From Xanthomonas hydrangeae (GTDB lineage: Bacteria > Pseudomonadota > Gammaproteobacteria > Xanthomonadales > Xanthomonadaceae): 64,000 nucleotides of DNA. The translations under genes and the position numbers were made by a program. Shown here one piece after another: positions 45,127-55,400 of this stretch (positions within the stretch are counted from its first letter, which is position 1; each line of letters opens with the position of its first letter). The notes under the pieces were generated by a model that worked only from the letters and a program-made list of their open reading frames with translations, did no database searches and had not been told where the DNA came from. Where the stretch lies: the NCBI GenBank assembly GCA_905142475.1, contig LR990730.1, positions 2,170,001 through 2,234,000 of the forward strand, written 5' to 3'.

Positions 45127-46236
45127 TCACTGCCCGTCAGTGCCTAATACCTGCGCCGCATCGACGATATCCACGCCCTGCAGTTGTCCTAGCCAGTTGT
45201 CGAACCAGGGCTTGTGCATGGCGCCGACCACTACCAGCACGCGCGCGCCGGGTTGTTCGGCAAAACTGGCGCGCACGTTCGAGACCATGCGCAGGTTGCG
45301 GATTTCCCAGCCGGACATGTAGCGGTAGCCAAAGTGCTGCGGCGACCCCTCGCTCAGTGCGGCGCGAAAATCCACTGCGATGGCCAACTGCTGGCTGGCC
45401 GGCAGGTTGATCGCACGATAGAGCTCCAGCAATTTGCCTTCGCTGGCCAGTTGGTCTTCGTGCTCACGCATGGCGTTGGCACGCGGTTCGGCCTTGTCCC
45501 AGGCCGCCTGGATGGCCTTGCCGTACGCGACAGGGTCGCCCAGGTCCACGTTGTCGCCGGTGTGATCGTCGGCCGGGTAGACGCGTTGCAAGCCGAGCCT
45601 TGCGGCCAGTCGCGCTGCGATCTGGTCGCTCTCGTTCGGGCGAGTTTCCATGGCGCGCAGTCGCGTCACCAACGCCGCATCCAGGCCATCGCCGCTGCGC
45701 TGTTCGGCCTGCGCAAGCTGCAACCATTGCACCAGCGCAGACGACGGATCGCCGGAAGCCAGAAACAGCGCAGCCAGGTGTCGACGCTGCGCCGGTGTAG
45801 GCGCGCTCGGCAAGGTGCCGAGCGCGACGCGTACCTGGCCGAGCGCGGTGGGAACATCCAGCCCGGTGGCGCGTGCCGCATCGCTGGTGTCGGGGCAATA
45901 GGTCGCACTGTCTTCGGGCAAATAGACTGCAGGATGGCGTCGCATCAGATCGCAGGTTTCTCCCGAAAGATTCTCTACGGTGATGATGGTCGGCTTGTAG
46001 GCGGCCAGCCGGTCCATCAACGGTCGCAAGCGCGCCGCACCGATGTCGCTGCCGTTGGGCAACTGCGACAAGTGCACGCTGCCTAGGACCAGCACCTGGG
46101 TGCGTGGCGCGGTTATCTCGGCATCCAGCTGCGACAGATCGACCTGCGCGTGTGCGATGCAGGGCGCGATCAAGGCACACCACAGCCAGTAACGCGCTGA
46201 ACGTTTTGACGTCTTGGCCGATTCAGCCGCCGGCAT
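45127..46236 (-). CDS. DUF5694-type exported protein (TraB-like fold)
   Basis: 369 residues from the ATG at 46236 (MPAAESAKTSKRSARYWLW); the frame is open to 46473 but upstream codons lack coding character. A signal peptide (ARYWLWCALIAPCIAHA) is followed by TQVLVLGSVHLSQLPNGSD and, near the end, GARVLVVVGAMHKPWFDNWL. These glycine-histidine pairs (GSVH, GAMH) are characteristic of the TraB/ChaN-like superfamily, to which DUF5694 belongs. The function is unknown; a periplasmic metal-dependent hydrolase is possible. It is divergent from the Tat-exported glycosidase-like gene. Confidence 0.8.
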   Translation of the reverse strand: MPAAESAKTSKRSARYWLWCALIAPCIAHAQVDLSQLDAEITAPRTQVLVLGSVHLSQLPNGSDIGAARLRPLMDRLAAYKPTIITVENLSGETCDLMRRHPAVYLPEDSATYCPDTSDAARATGLDVPTALGQVRVALGTLPSAPTPAQRRHLAALFLASGDPSSALVQWLQLAQAEQRSGDGLDAALVTRLRAMETRPNESDQIAARLAARLGLQRVYPADDHTGDNVDLGDPVAYGKAIQAAWDKAEPRANAMREHEDQLASEGKLLELYRAINLPASQQLAIAVDFRAALSEGSPQHFGYRYMSGWEIRNLRMVSNVRASFAEQPGARVLVVVGAMHKPWFDNWLGQLQGVDIVDAAQVLGTDGQ

Positions 46237-46743
46237 TCGAAACACGTGCTGCCGCGCGGGCAATGTGCGGGACGCGAGATAGGTGTGCCTGCATGACGTT
46301 CCTTGTTGGTGGTCTGGTCTTGGATGCGCGGCTGGATCGCCAGGATGCGGCCTGCGCGTGTGCAGCAAGTGTGGCTTGCACGGCAGATATCGGCGTGGCC
46401 GAAAAGTCACTTGACCAAATGGCAGGGGAGTCACGAGCAACCGCTGCGCTGTTGTCGCATGCCGCTGCAGCAACCTGTGCAGCCGGCGGCATGACGCGTG
46501 GTTTGAGCAGCGCCGTCAACCGCGCGCCGTCGGCCATGCCGGGTCCGGTGCCGGCATCGCATCCGGAAGCCGTCGCTGTCGCGGCAAGGCCGCAGATAAC
46601 GGACAGGGCATCGCAAAGCAAAACCGCAAGCCGGTCGCTGCGTTTGTTGTGTGCAGAGTTCCGCATACGTGCCAGAGACCTGCCACAAGACGCAAGGTGC
46701 GAAGTCGCGCAGGATGCGGGAGAGATCACTCGAGGGCGCGACG
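46237..46743. promoter_or_regulatory. Divergent interval between DUF5694 gene and Tat-exported protein gene
   Basis: 507 bases with no supported gene. Overlapping short frames on both strands are shadows. It must carry promoters for both flanking genes, but no clear operator was found. The start of the right-hand gene is preceded only by a weak GAGGG. Confidence 0.5.
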
Positions 46744-49101
46744 ATGGACCGTAGAACCTTTTTGCGTCACGGCATGGCGGCCACTGCAGTTGTCGGCGCT
46801 GGTGGCGCGATGGCGACGCCAGCTGCCAGCGCAGCTGCTACCGCATTACCTCCGCCTTCAGCCCCACGTCTGGAAGCACTCCCCTCTACCGCGCATGTCG
46901 GCAGCACGCTGTGCCGCTTTCGGCATCTGCAGCAGGACTGGACCGTCTACGAGCATCTCGACAACCCGCAGGGCCAGCTGACGCTGTGGACCGAGGCTGG
47001 CATGCTGCGCCTGGACAAGCGCACCGAGCCGGCCTATCCGGCCGAGGGCAAGCCGTACTTCGGCATGTCGCTGGCCGAGGTGGCGATGGCCGAAGCGGAT
47101 CTGCTTGCCGACCGCTTGCTGCGCGATGGCGACCCGGACGAGGCGCAGGTGCGCGATGTCGCGCCACCGCCGGCTTCGCTACTCGACCCCAAGGACAATG
47201 GCGGGCGCTGGCCGTGGACCACCTTCGTCGGCACGCGCGAGAGCCTGGACACCATGCCGATCCTGCCCAATGGCCGCAGCCGCACCTCGCGGCCGGAGCA
47301 GGCGTTTGCCGAGTTGGGCGAAGAGGCGCTGATCAAGCGCCGCGAGGAAGGCATGCTGGGCGGGTGGATGCCTGCAGTGCGCAAGGTCATGCGCCGCCAG
47401 GGCGAGGCCGGTGCCTGGTACGACGTGCTGGTATTTGCCGACGTGCGTGCCAGCGATCGCTTCGTGGTGCAGACCTGGCATCGCACGATGCATGTGCGCG
47501 GCGGCGAGATCGTTGGCGTGCACTACACGCACAGCTATCCCGCGTTCGCACCTGCGCGAAAAGAGGCCACCGCCGAACAGTTCTACGCGGCGTTGATCGA
47601 TTTCGCCGCGTACTGGCAGCAGGCCCTGGACGGTACGGTGCAGGCGCAGCTGCCCGATGCCAGCTGGAACGACATGGCGCAGTTCGCGTTCGCGCGTGAG
47701 CTGGTGGTGCGGCCCGGTGGCGATTACCCCAAGTACGGTGCGGTGGAGCGCGACTACTACGGCAACGAGTACGACGGCTTCCAGGACACCTTCACCAGTT
47801 CGTTCTACGCCAACCTGGAGTGGGGCCGCTTCGCGCAGGCTGCGGCGGTGCTGGACAATTATTTCGACGACTTCGTGCAGGACGATGGCTTGCCGAACAT
47901 GCGCGGGCCGGAGGTCGGGCAGTTCGGGCTGACGTTGTCGCTGTTGGCGCGCTATCTGCGTTACACCGGCGATGCGGCGCGGCTGCGGCGCCTGTTGCCC
48001 AAGATCGCGGCCACTGCACAGGTGCTGTGCGATTTGCACGACCAGGCCCTGGCGTTGCCGCGCAGCGCGCATGGTCATGGCCTGCTGCACGGCTGGAACG
48101 AATCCGATGCCTGCCTGTTTCCCGATCCGTCGCTGTGGTGGAAACCTTATTACGCCAACAGCGCGCTGACGATTCGCGGTTGGGAAGACATCGCGCAGGT
48201 CTGGAGCACGCTCGGTGGCGCTGCCGGTCTGGCCAACCAATGGCAGCGCCGTGCCAGACAATTGCGCACGCGCTTGGAAGCCAGCCTGCGTGCCAATGTG
48301 CGCCGCGATGTATCGCCGCCGTATGTCGGCCCGTTGCCGGGCACCAACCTGACGTTTCGCCAATCGTTGCTGCAGGAAAAGCCCAGCGAACAGCAATGGC
48401 CGCACCGCGCCTACGCCGAATTGCTGCAGGCCGATGTACTGCCTGAGGATCTGGCCAGCCTGGTGATCGATTGTCTGCGCGGCCATGGTGGCACCAGCAT
48501 TGGCGTGGTCGCCAATATCGCGCCGCCGGAGCCGGGTAGCCGCGATCTGCTTGGATTCATTTCCTACGGTTATGCGCAACAGCTGCTGCGGCTGGATCGT
48601 ATCGAAGAGTATCTGTTGTTCGTCTATGCGCACCGCTACCAGGTGCATACGCGCGGGAGCTGGACTGCGGGCGAAGTCAGCGGCATCACCGGCGGCATGC
48701 CGTTGTTCTGCATTCCCGCGCAGATGACCATCCCGTTGCTGCTGCGCTGGATGCTGGTCAGCGACGACAGCGCCGGCGAGCAGTTGTTTCTTGCACGTGC
48801 GCTGCCGCGTGCGTGGTTGGGCAGCGGTGCAGCGGTGGGCATCACCGCAGCGCCGACGCGTTGGGGCAAGGTCACGCTGACGCTGCGTACGGATGTCGAT
48901 GCGCGCCGTATCGATGCACAGGTGCAACTGCCGGAGCAGGCCCCCAGGCGCACCTGGCTGACCTTGCGTGCACCACAAGGCACGCGGCTGGAGCGCGTGC
49001 TTGTGGACGGCAAGCCTGCACACCTGCAAGGCCCACATGCGGATCGCGTGGCGTTGTCTGGCAACACTACCGTGGTGGCAGTGCAGGCGTGGTACGTGTG
49101 A
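46744..49101 (+). CDS. Tat-exported alpha/alpha-barrel glycosidase-like protein
   Basis: 785 residues. The N-terminus MDRRTFLRHGMAATAVVGAGG is a twin-arginine signal, so the protein folds before export to the periplasm. The middle (about 370-680) reads like a six-hairpin (alpha/alpha)6 barrel: YYGNEYDGFQDTFTSSFYAN, FDDFVQDDGLPNMRGPEVGQ, LHGWNESDACLFPDPSLWW and SWTAGEVSGITGGMPLFC, with many aromatic and acidic residues. A beta-sandwich C-terminus (VTLTLRTDVDARRIDAQVQLP) ends the chain. I cannot assign a CAZy family. Neighbours suggest a plant cell-wall arabinoside or galactoside substrate. Confidence 0.8.
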   Translation: MDRRTFLRHGMAATAVVGAGGAMATPAASAAATALPPPSAPRLEALPSTAHVGSTLCRFRHLQQDWTVYEHLDNPQGQLTLWTEAGMLRLDKRTEPAYPAEGKPYFGMSLAEVAMAEADLLADRLLRDGDPDEAQVRDVAPPPASLLDPKDNGGRWPWTTFVGTRESLDTMPILPNGRSRTSRPEQAFAELGEEALIKRREEGMLGGWMPAVRKVMRRQGEAGAWYDVLVFADVRASDRFVVQTWHRTMHVRGGEIVGVHYTHSYPAFAPARKEATAEQFYAALIDFAAYWQQALDGTVQAQLPDASWNDMAQFAFARELVVRPGGDYPKYGAVERDYYGNEYDGFQDTFTSSFYANLEWGRFAQAAAVLDNYFDDFVQDDGLPNMRGPEVGQFGLTLSLLARYLRYTGDAARLRRLLPKIAATAQVLCDLHDQALALPRSAHGHGLLHGWNESDACLFPDPSLWWKPYYANSALTIRGWEDIAQVWSTLGGAAGLANQWQRRARQLRTRLEASLRANVRRDVSPPYVGPLPGTNLTFRQSLLQEKPSEQQWPHRAYAELLQADVLPEDLASLVIDCLRGHGGTSIGVVANIAPPEPGSRDLLGFISYGYAQQLLRLDRIEEYLLFVYAHRYQVHTRGSWTAGEVSGITGGMPLFCIPAQMTIPLLLRWMLVSDDSAGEQLFLARALPRAWLGSGAAVGITAAPTRWGKVTLTLRTDVDARRIDAQVQLPEQAPRRTWLTLRAPQGTRLERVLVDGKPAHLQGPHADRVALSGNTTVVAVQAWYV

Positions 49102-49540
49102 CGCACCGTGCCGCAGTGCCGGAATCGGCACGCGGCGCGCGTTGGGTAGAGCGTGGTGTCGGTGGCGTCGATCGCAGGATCTTGTGCACTCGGTAAGCTG
49201 GTTACTTTCCATGTCAGTTGCGGTGATCGCGCCACGGGTGTTGGCCGCCGTGTCGACAGGTCGACACAAGCACGTGAATTTCCGCATGGCTGCCGGATAA
49301 ATTCGTCAAGACGGCGCCGAGGCGTTGCCGCAAGATTTTTTGACGTGATCTGTCATCGATTGGTCACGTGCTCTCAGGGGGAGAGCAGCGTCGTCGTCTT
49401 GCTTGGATAGTTGCCGCTTCGTGCGGCCACTCACTGGTGTCGTGTTTGTCGCGATCGATCTCTCATCTTGCGCTGTCGCAGTGCGGCTTGGCCGTGCGCG
49501 CAGGTTGGCCGTTGTCCCCACGAAAGCACAAGGAATTCCG
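49102..49540. promoter_or_regulatory. Gene-free leader of the first TonB-dependent receptor
   Basis: 439 bases without a supported gene. It contains the symmetrical site GTGTCGAC-AG-GTCGACAC (49250-49267) and a long leader to the receptor start, where AAGGAA precedes the ATG. Between them lies ATTTTTTGACGTGATCTGTC, the most A/T-rich stretch. Confidence 0.55.
49250..49267. promoter_or_regulatory. Perfect 8-bp inverted repeat, candidate operator
   Basis: GTGTCGAC and GTCGACAC separated by AG, about 275 bases before the TonB-receptor ATG. Symmetry and size suit a dimeric repressor. No LacI- or GntR-type regulator gene is in the window, so the cognate protein is unknown. Confidence 0.45.
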
Positions 49541-52354
49541 ATGTCGCCCAGCCGCTCCGCGTTTCTGTCGCACTGCCTTGTTTCCACGCGTCATCCGTTG
49601 GTCAAGGCGATTATCCTGGTCTTGTCGATCGTCGCAGTGCCGGCAGGCGCACAGCAGCGCACCCCTGACGACGACGCCACCCAGACCCTGGATCAGATCA
49701 ACGTCACCGGTACCCATCTGCGCCGGGTGGATGCGGAGACGGCCAGCCCGGTCATCGTGGTCGACCGGCAGCGCATCGAAGACAGCGGCAAGAGCACGCT
49801 CGGCCAGTTGTTGCAGCAAATGCCGGCGATGGCCGGCTTCATGCCGGGCCCGGCGCTCAACTCCGGCTTCAGCCATGGGCGCGCGCTGGTGTCGCTGCGC
49901 AATCTGGGGCCCGAACGCACCCTGGTGCTGGTCAACGGTCATCGCATGGCCGGCCCTGCGAGCAGCGTGGCCTCGGCGCCGGGCGTGGACGTCAATGCGA
50001 TTCCCGCATCGATGGTCGAGCGGGTGGAAGTGCTCACCGATGGAGCCTCGTCGGTGTATGGCTCCGATGCGATCGGCGGCGTGGTCAACATCATTCTCAA
50101 GGACAAGTACGACGGTTTTGCCGCCACGGTCGATTACGCGCAGAGCACGCATGGCGATGCCAACAGCCGCACGCTGGGAGTGGAATGGGGCAAGACCTGG
50201 GAGCGCGGCGGGTTGATTCTCGGGCTCAGTCGCAATTCGATGAATCCGGTGTTCAACCGCGACCGCAGCTATGCGGCCAAAGCAGTGGAATATCTCGACG
50301 GCCAGGTCAGCGAAATCCGTGGCGGCAACACGCGCGCGTTCTTGAACGATGGGCGCGTGCTCACACCCGTCGCCGGCGTTGCACCTGGCGCTGTAGGTGA
50401 AGACGCGTTTCGCCCCTATCAACGCGCGACCGACAGCTACAACGTCTACGACGCGCAGTATCTGATCACCCCGATCGAGCGCACCAACGCCTCGCTGCAC
50501 GGCAGTTTCGAATTCACCCCGACCGTGCAGGGCTACATGGACGTGTTCTGGACCCGCAGCAAGACCACTTCGCGGCTGGATGCGTTCGGCATGGAGATGC
50601 AGGGTGCGGCCGACAATTACTACAACCCGTTCGGCGATCAATTGGACCGCTATCTGTTGCGCTCCACGCAAGCCAATACGCGCGTCTATACCGCGACGAT
50701 GTTCCAGACCAACATCGTGGCCGGGCTGCGCGGGCGCGTGGAAGGCACCAGTTGGCAGTGGGATGCCGCAGCCGGCTATGCACGCTACAAGGACACCTTG
50801 GTGCGCACCGGGTTTTCGATCACCTCTGCGTTGAACAACGCGGTGGGGGCGTCGTTCCTGGACAGCGATGGGGTGGTCAAGTGCGGTACGCCGGGTGCGG
50901 TGATTGCCGGCTGCACGCCGATCAACATCTTCAACCCCAACGACCCTGCCACCATCGCCGCATTGCGCGGCACCCAGCGGCCGGTGGATCTGATCGACGA
51001 GAGCCAGATGCGCTTTGTCGACATCAGCGCCAACGGCGATCTGTTCAAACTGCCGGCCGGGACGGTGCAGGCCGCCGTCGGCCTGGTCTATCGCACCAAC
51101 AAGTTTGCGCAAGGCACCAGCAGCGACGTGGCGGCTGCCGATGCCGACGGCAATTGCGACTACAACGATGGCTGCATCCTCAAGCAGGGGCGCGACGAGT
51201 CGGTACGCGAGGCGTATGCAGAACTGCTGGTGCCGCTATTGAAGGAGGTCCCGTTTGCCGACAGTCTCAATCTCAATCTCGGCTCGCGGTATTCCAAGTA
51301 CGACGCCTGGGGCGCCACCACCAACAGCAAGGTCGGCATCGAATGGCGGCCGATCGCCAACCTGCTGGTGCGCGCGACCGGCTCGCAGGTATTTCGCGCG
51401 CCGGCGCTGGGGGATCTGTATGGCTCGCCGTACACGGCTGTGGTGGATAACACCGGCGATTTTCAGGACCCTTGCGAAGGCTTCACCGGTGCGCCCAATC
51501 CGGCCTGCGCGAACGTGCCCAACGATGGCAGCTTCCGCAATACTGCGCAGTTCGATGTGGTGACGTCCGGTGCGAACAACGTCGGTTTTCAGCTCAAGCC
51601 CGAGCGCGGTCGCTCCTACAACGTCGGCCTCGTCTACGACCCGGATCAGATGCCCGGCTTGTCGCTCAACGTGGACAGCTGGCGCGTGGTGCTGGACGAC
51701 ATGCTGTCCGGTGTGGGTCTGCAGCAAGTGGTCAACGATTGCTTCGAGGGACGCGACGCCGCGTTCTGCCCGTTGATTCAGCGCGATGCGGCTGGCCAGC
51801 TGACCCGCGTGTCGGTGCCGTTTTCCTACAACAGCGGCAAGGTGGATATCCGCGGCTACGATGCCGGGATCCACTACACGCTGGCCGAGACCGCGTGGGG
51901 CGATTTCTCTGCCGGTCTGGACGCGACCTTCTTCTCCAGCTTTCGTTTCGCCGGCGAAACGCATAACTATGTTGGCGAAAATTCCAGTTGGGGCAACATG
52001 CCGCGCTGGCGTGCGGTGGCCAATCTGGCCTGGGACAACGGGCCGTGGCATGCAAGCTGGACCACCCGCTATCTGGGCCGTACCGTCAACGGAAGCGCGT
52101 ACGACGATTTCTGTGCCGACACCGAAGCCGATGGTAGCTGCCGTTACTTTCCGATCGGGTCGGTGGTCTATCACAACGCCTCGCTGAGCCGGAAAATCGA
52201 GTCGCTGCATAGCACGCTCGCGCTGGGCGTGGACAACCTCGCTAATCGCGCGCCGCCGCGGTTCTACAGCTACTCCAATGCGGCCAACACCGATGCCACC
52301 ACCTACGACACCTTGGGCCGTTACTTCTGGAGCAGAGTGCGGGTGGAGTTTTGA
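49541..52354 (+). CDS. TonB-dependent outer-membrane receptor
   Basis: 937 residues from the ATG at 49541, with a signal peptide (LVKAIILVLSIVAVPAGAQQ). The TonB box region is LDQINVTGTHLRRVDAETAS, the plug domain shows LGQLLQQMPAMAG, SLRNLGPERTLVLVNGHRM and IPASMVERVEVLTDGASSVYGSDAIGGVVNIIL, and the C-terminus DTLGRYFWSRVRVEF ends in the aromatic residue required for barrel insertion. This is the paralogue of the receptor at 61474. The gene lies among glycosidase genes, as in carbohydrate-utilisation loci of Xanthomonas, so an oligosaccharide ligand is more likely than a siderophore. Confidence 0.95.
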   Translation: MSPSRSAFLSHCLVSTRHPLVKAIILVLSIVAVPAGAQQRTPDDDATQTLDQINVTGTHLRRVDAETASPVIVVDRQRIEDSGKSTLGQLLQQMPAMAGFMPGPALNSGFSHGRALVSLRNLGPERTLVLVNGHRMAGPASSVASAPGVDVNAIPASMVERVEVLTDGASSVYGSDAIGGVVNIILKDKYDGFAATVDYAQSTHGDANSRTLGVEWGKTWERGGLILGLSRNSMNPVFNRDRSYAAKAVEYLDGQVSEIRGGNTRAFLNDGRVLTPVAGVAPGAVGEDAFRPYQRATDSYNVYDAQYLITPIERTNASLHGSFEFTPTVQGYMDVFWTRSKTTSRLDAFGMEMQGAADNYYNPFGDQLDRYLLRSTQANTRVYTATMFQTNIVAGLRGRVEGTSWQWDAAAGYARYKDTLVRTGFSITSALNNAVGASFLDSDGVVKCGTPGAVIAGCTPINIFNPNDPATIAALRGTQRPVDLIDESQMRFVDISANGDLFKLPAGTVQAAVGLVYRTNKFAQGTSSDVAAADADGNCDYNDGCILKQGRDESVREAYAELLVPLLKEVPFADSLNLNLGSRYSKYDAWGATTNSKVGIEWRPIANLLVRATGSQVFRAPALGDLYGSPYTAVVDNTGDFQDPCEGFTGAPNPACANVPNDGSFRNTAQFDVVTSGANNVGFQLKPERGRSYNVGLVYDPDQMPGLSLNVDSWRVVLDDMLSGVGLQQVVNDCFEGRDAAFCPLIQRDAAGQLTRVSVPFSYNSGKVDIRGYDAGIHYTLAETAWGDFSAGLDATFFSSFRFAGETHNYVGENSSWGNMPRWRAVANLAWDNGPWHASWTTRYLGRTVNGSAYDDFCADTEADGSCRYFPIGSVVYHNASLSRKIESLHSTLALGVDNLANRAPPRFYSYSNAANTDATTYDTLGRYFWSRVRVEF

Positions 52355-52408
52355 AGTGCCGTTGCAGGTGCTGACCGCATGGGCCGGCACTTTTCAAGGA
52401 GTCTGCGC

Positions 52409-55400
52409 ATGCGCAGATCTCGCGTGATGTCGTTCCTGGATCGGCACCGGCGCTGGCCGCGCCTGGTGCAGCGTTCCGGTGCGGCCGCGCTGCTCTGGGG
52501 GTGTGCGGTCTTGAGCATGCCGTCGGCCATCGTCCATGACGTGCAGGATGCACCGATTGCGGCGACCAACGCCGCCATCGGCGAGCCACGTTTTCGCGGG
52601 CCCGCGCATCCTGTGCCGGACAGCGGTGTGGCCTTCGCGCCTGGCGGACAACTGGCAAGGATCTATGCCGCCGATATCGCACGCGGGGCCGGGCAGGCGC
52701 CGGGCAAGGATTTCTGGATCGACCGCATGCTCGCGCGCGACGGCGAGGGCGGTGGGGCAGGCGATAACAACCAGTGGTTGTTGACACGTGGCCGTGCCGC
52801 TTATCTGGCCGATCACCAACCTGCGCAACCCGGCTTCGTTGGCCAGGTGGCGTACTGGCATGCCACCGACTACGACGCGCTGCTGCGGATCCAGTCCATG
52901 CAGGGCCCGCAGCCGGTGCAGTGGAAGGAGGTCGCCACGCAGCGACGGCAAACGCCCAGTTATTTCAGCAGCGTGTTCGACGATGCCAGCGCAGGCGTGC
53001 GCATGCGGCTGGTCAAGTACATCACCGAACAGAATGTCGCAGTGGCCAGTCTCACCTTTTCCAGCCTGGATGGCGCAGCGCATGCGCTATCGGTGCAGGC
53101 GCTCTCGCCGATGGCGCAGCATGCGGACGGCAATGAATTGATCGGCGCCTTCGCTGCCTACAATGCGATCACCACGGTGTTTCCGCGCTTGTCCGGCGAT
53201 GGTTTTCGGGTGGATGGCAAGCATCTGGTGCGCGAGGTGGCCGTGCCCGCCACCGGCGAGACTGCTGCAGTGAAAGTGCAGTTGGGGCTGCTCACGCACG
53301 AACTGCCGGAAGCGCGCACCGAGTACCTGCGCATCGCCGCACAGTCGCCGCAGCAGGCCTACCAGGCACATGTCGCCAGCTACAATCGCTGGTGGGTGGA
53401 CAACCTGCCGTATCTGGACACGCCCGACGAGAGCATCACCAAGAGCCTGTTCTATCGCTGGTGGGTGCTGCGCTTCAATTTTCTCGATGCCAACGTGCCG
53501 GGCAACGACTACCAGTTTCCGGTCGCCATCGAAGGCGTGCTCGGTTACAACAACGCGATCGTGCTGACCACCGGCATGTTTCTGGATGACCTGAAGTATC
53601 TGCGCGATCCGCTGTATGCCTACGGCAGCTGGCTCAGTGCAGGCGAAACCGCCGGCGGCGGCAAGTACACCGATAATCCCGGCTCGCCGGAACACTGGTC
53701 CAACTCCTACGCGCAATACATCACCGCTTCGGCGTGGCGGTCGATGCAGGTGCATGGCGGACCCGCCGCACTCGCTCAAAAACTGGCGCGTTACGGTAGC
53801 GGCGATGTGGATGGCGTACTGGCCGCTTACGATCTCAACCACAACGGCTTGATCGAGTACGACTGGGCCGCGATGACCGGCAACGACGCCGATGCGGTCT
53901 CGTTCGACTGGGCCAGGCAACGTGGCCAGATTCGCATGGATCGCACCGAAAGCGCCTACGTGTATGCCAACGCGCAGGCCGCCGCGCAGGCTGCATTGCT
54001 GGCCGGCGACACCGCGACGGCGCAACGCATGCAGGCCACCGCGCAACGCATCCGCAAGGCAGTGGTCGAGGTGCTGTGGCAGGACCATAGCGACTCTGCC
54101 GACTCGGTGGGCCTGCACGGCGATCTGCTCAAGCATCGCCAGGCAAGCGGTCCGCGCCTGCCGGTGGACTGGAAGGAGACCAATAACTATTACCCCTTCA
54201 GCGTGGGCTTGATGCCCAAGCAGGGCGAGCACGACTATGACCCCAAATATGTGCGGGCACTGCGCCTGTTCGCCGATGCGGCGCAGTACCCGCTGTTTCC
54301 GTTCTATACCGCCAACCAGGTGGATCTGCAGGCGCGCAGCAGCGGCGCCGATGCCGGCAGCAACAACTTTTCCACCATCAACGCCACTGTCGCGTTCCGT
54401 CTGTTGGGCGAGGCGCTGCGCGATTACCCCAGCCCGTTTCTGAGCGCGCAGAGTTACCGCACATTGCTGTACTGGAACGCGTGGGCGCCCTACATCGACG
54501 GCGACAACCGTTACCCGGACCAGAACGAATTCTGGGCCAAGGGCAGTACAGGCAACGGCGGCAAGATCGGCTACCGCTCATGGATCCACCACACCCAGTT
54601 GGGTGCGACCAACTTCAGCATGATCGAGGATGCGATGGGCTTGCGCCCGCGCAGCGACGAGAGGATCGAGCTGTATCCGATCGATGTCGGCTGGGAGTAT
54701 TTTGCCGCCGAGAATCTGCGCTATCGCGATCGCAACCTGAGCATCGTCTGGGACCGCACCGGCACCCATTACGGCGGCAAGGTGGGCAAGGGATATAGCG
54801 TGTATCTGGATGGACGGCTGGCGTTTCGCGTCGACCGGCTGGCGCATGTGATCTACGACCCGGCGAGCGGCAAGGTAAGTGCAGCGCCGGATGCGGTCAA
54901 TCGCAATGGCGTGGCGCAGGTGCTCGACGCACATCCCCTGCAACTGGCTGCGATGTCGCAGGTGCGCTTTGCGAGTACCTCACGCACCGCGCAGATCCTG
55001 GCCAAAGCCGGTGTGGATGTGTCACTGCCAACCACTGCCAGTCGCAATCTGGCCGAAGGCGCCGGTGTCACCGCCAGCTTCGCCGCGCCCGGATTTGCCG
55101 CGTCTGCGGCGGTGGATGGCAGCACCGCCAGCACGCCGTTCTGGGGCACGGTCGGCTCGCCGTCGGCCAGCGACTGGATTGCGCTGGACCTGGGCGCTGC
55201 CCGGCAACTGGATCAGGTGGTGCTGTATTTCTATCGCAGCTCTTCGCCTGCGGGCGAGCAACATGGCTTTCCGTCTGGAACCCGTCCCGGCTACGCCGCG
55301 CCGTGGATCTATGCCGTGCAATACCAGGACGGCGCCGGCAACTGGAAGCGCGTTCCCGGACAGGTGCGCGATACAGCGATTGCGCAGGGCAATCGCAACC

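Noticed and set aside
46104..46754. 216-residue plus-strand open frame before the Tat protein gene
   Set aside because: It overlaps the start regions of two better genes and has Ala/Arg-rich shadow composition.
43915..49540. Plant-inducible promoter (PIP) boxes before the small gene and the TonB receptor
   Set aside because: No TTCGB-N15-TTCGB pair with correct spacing was found by eye; a near match around 49415 has the wrong second half.
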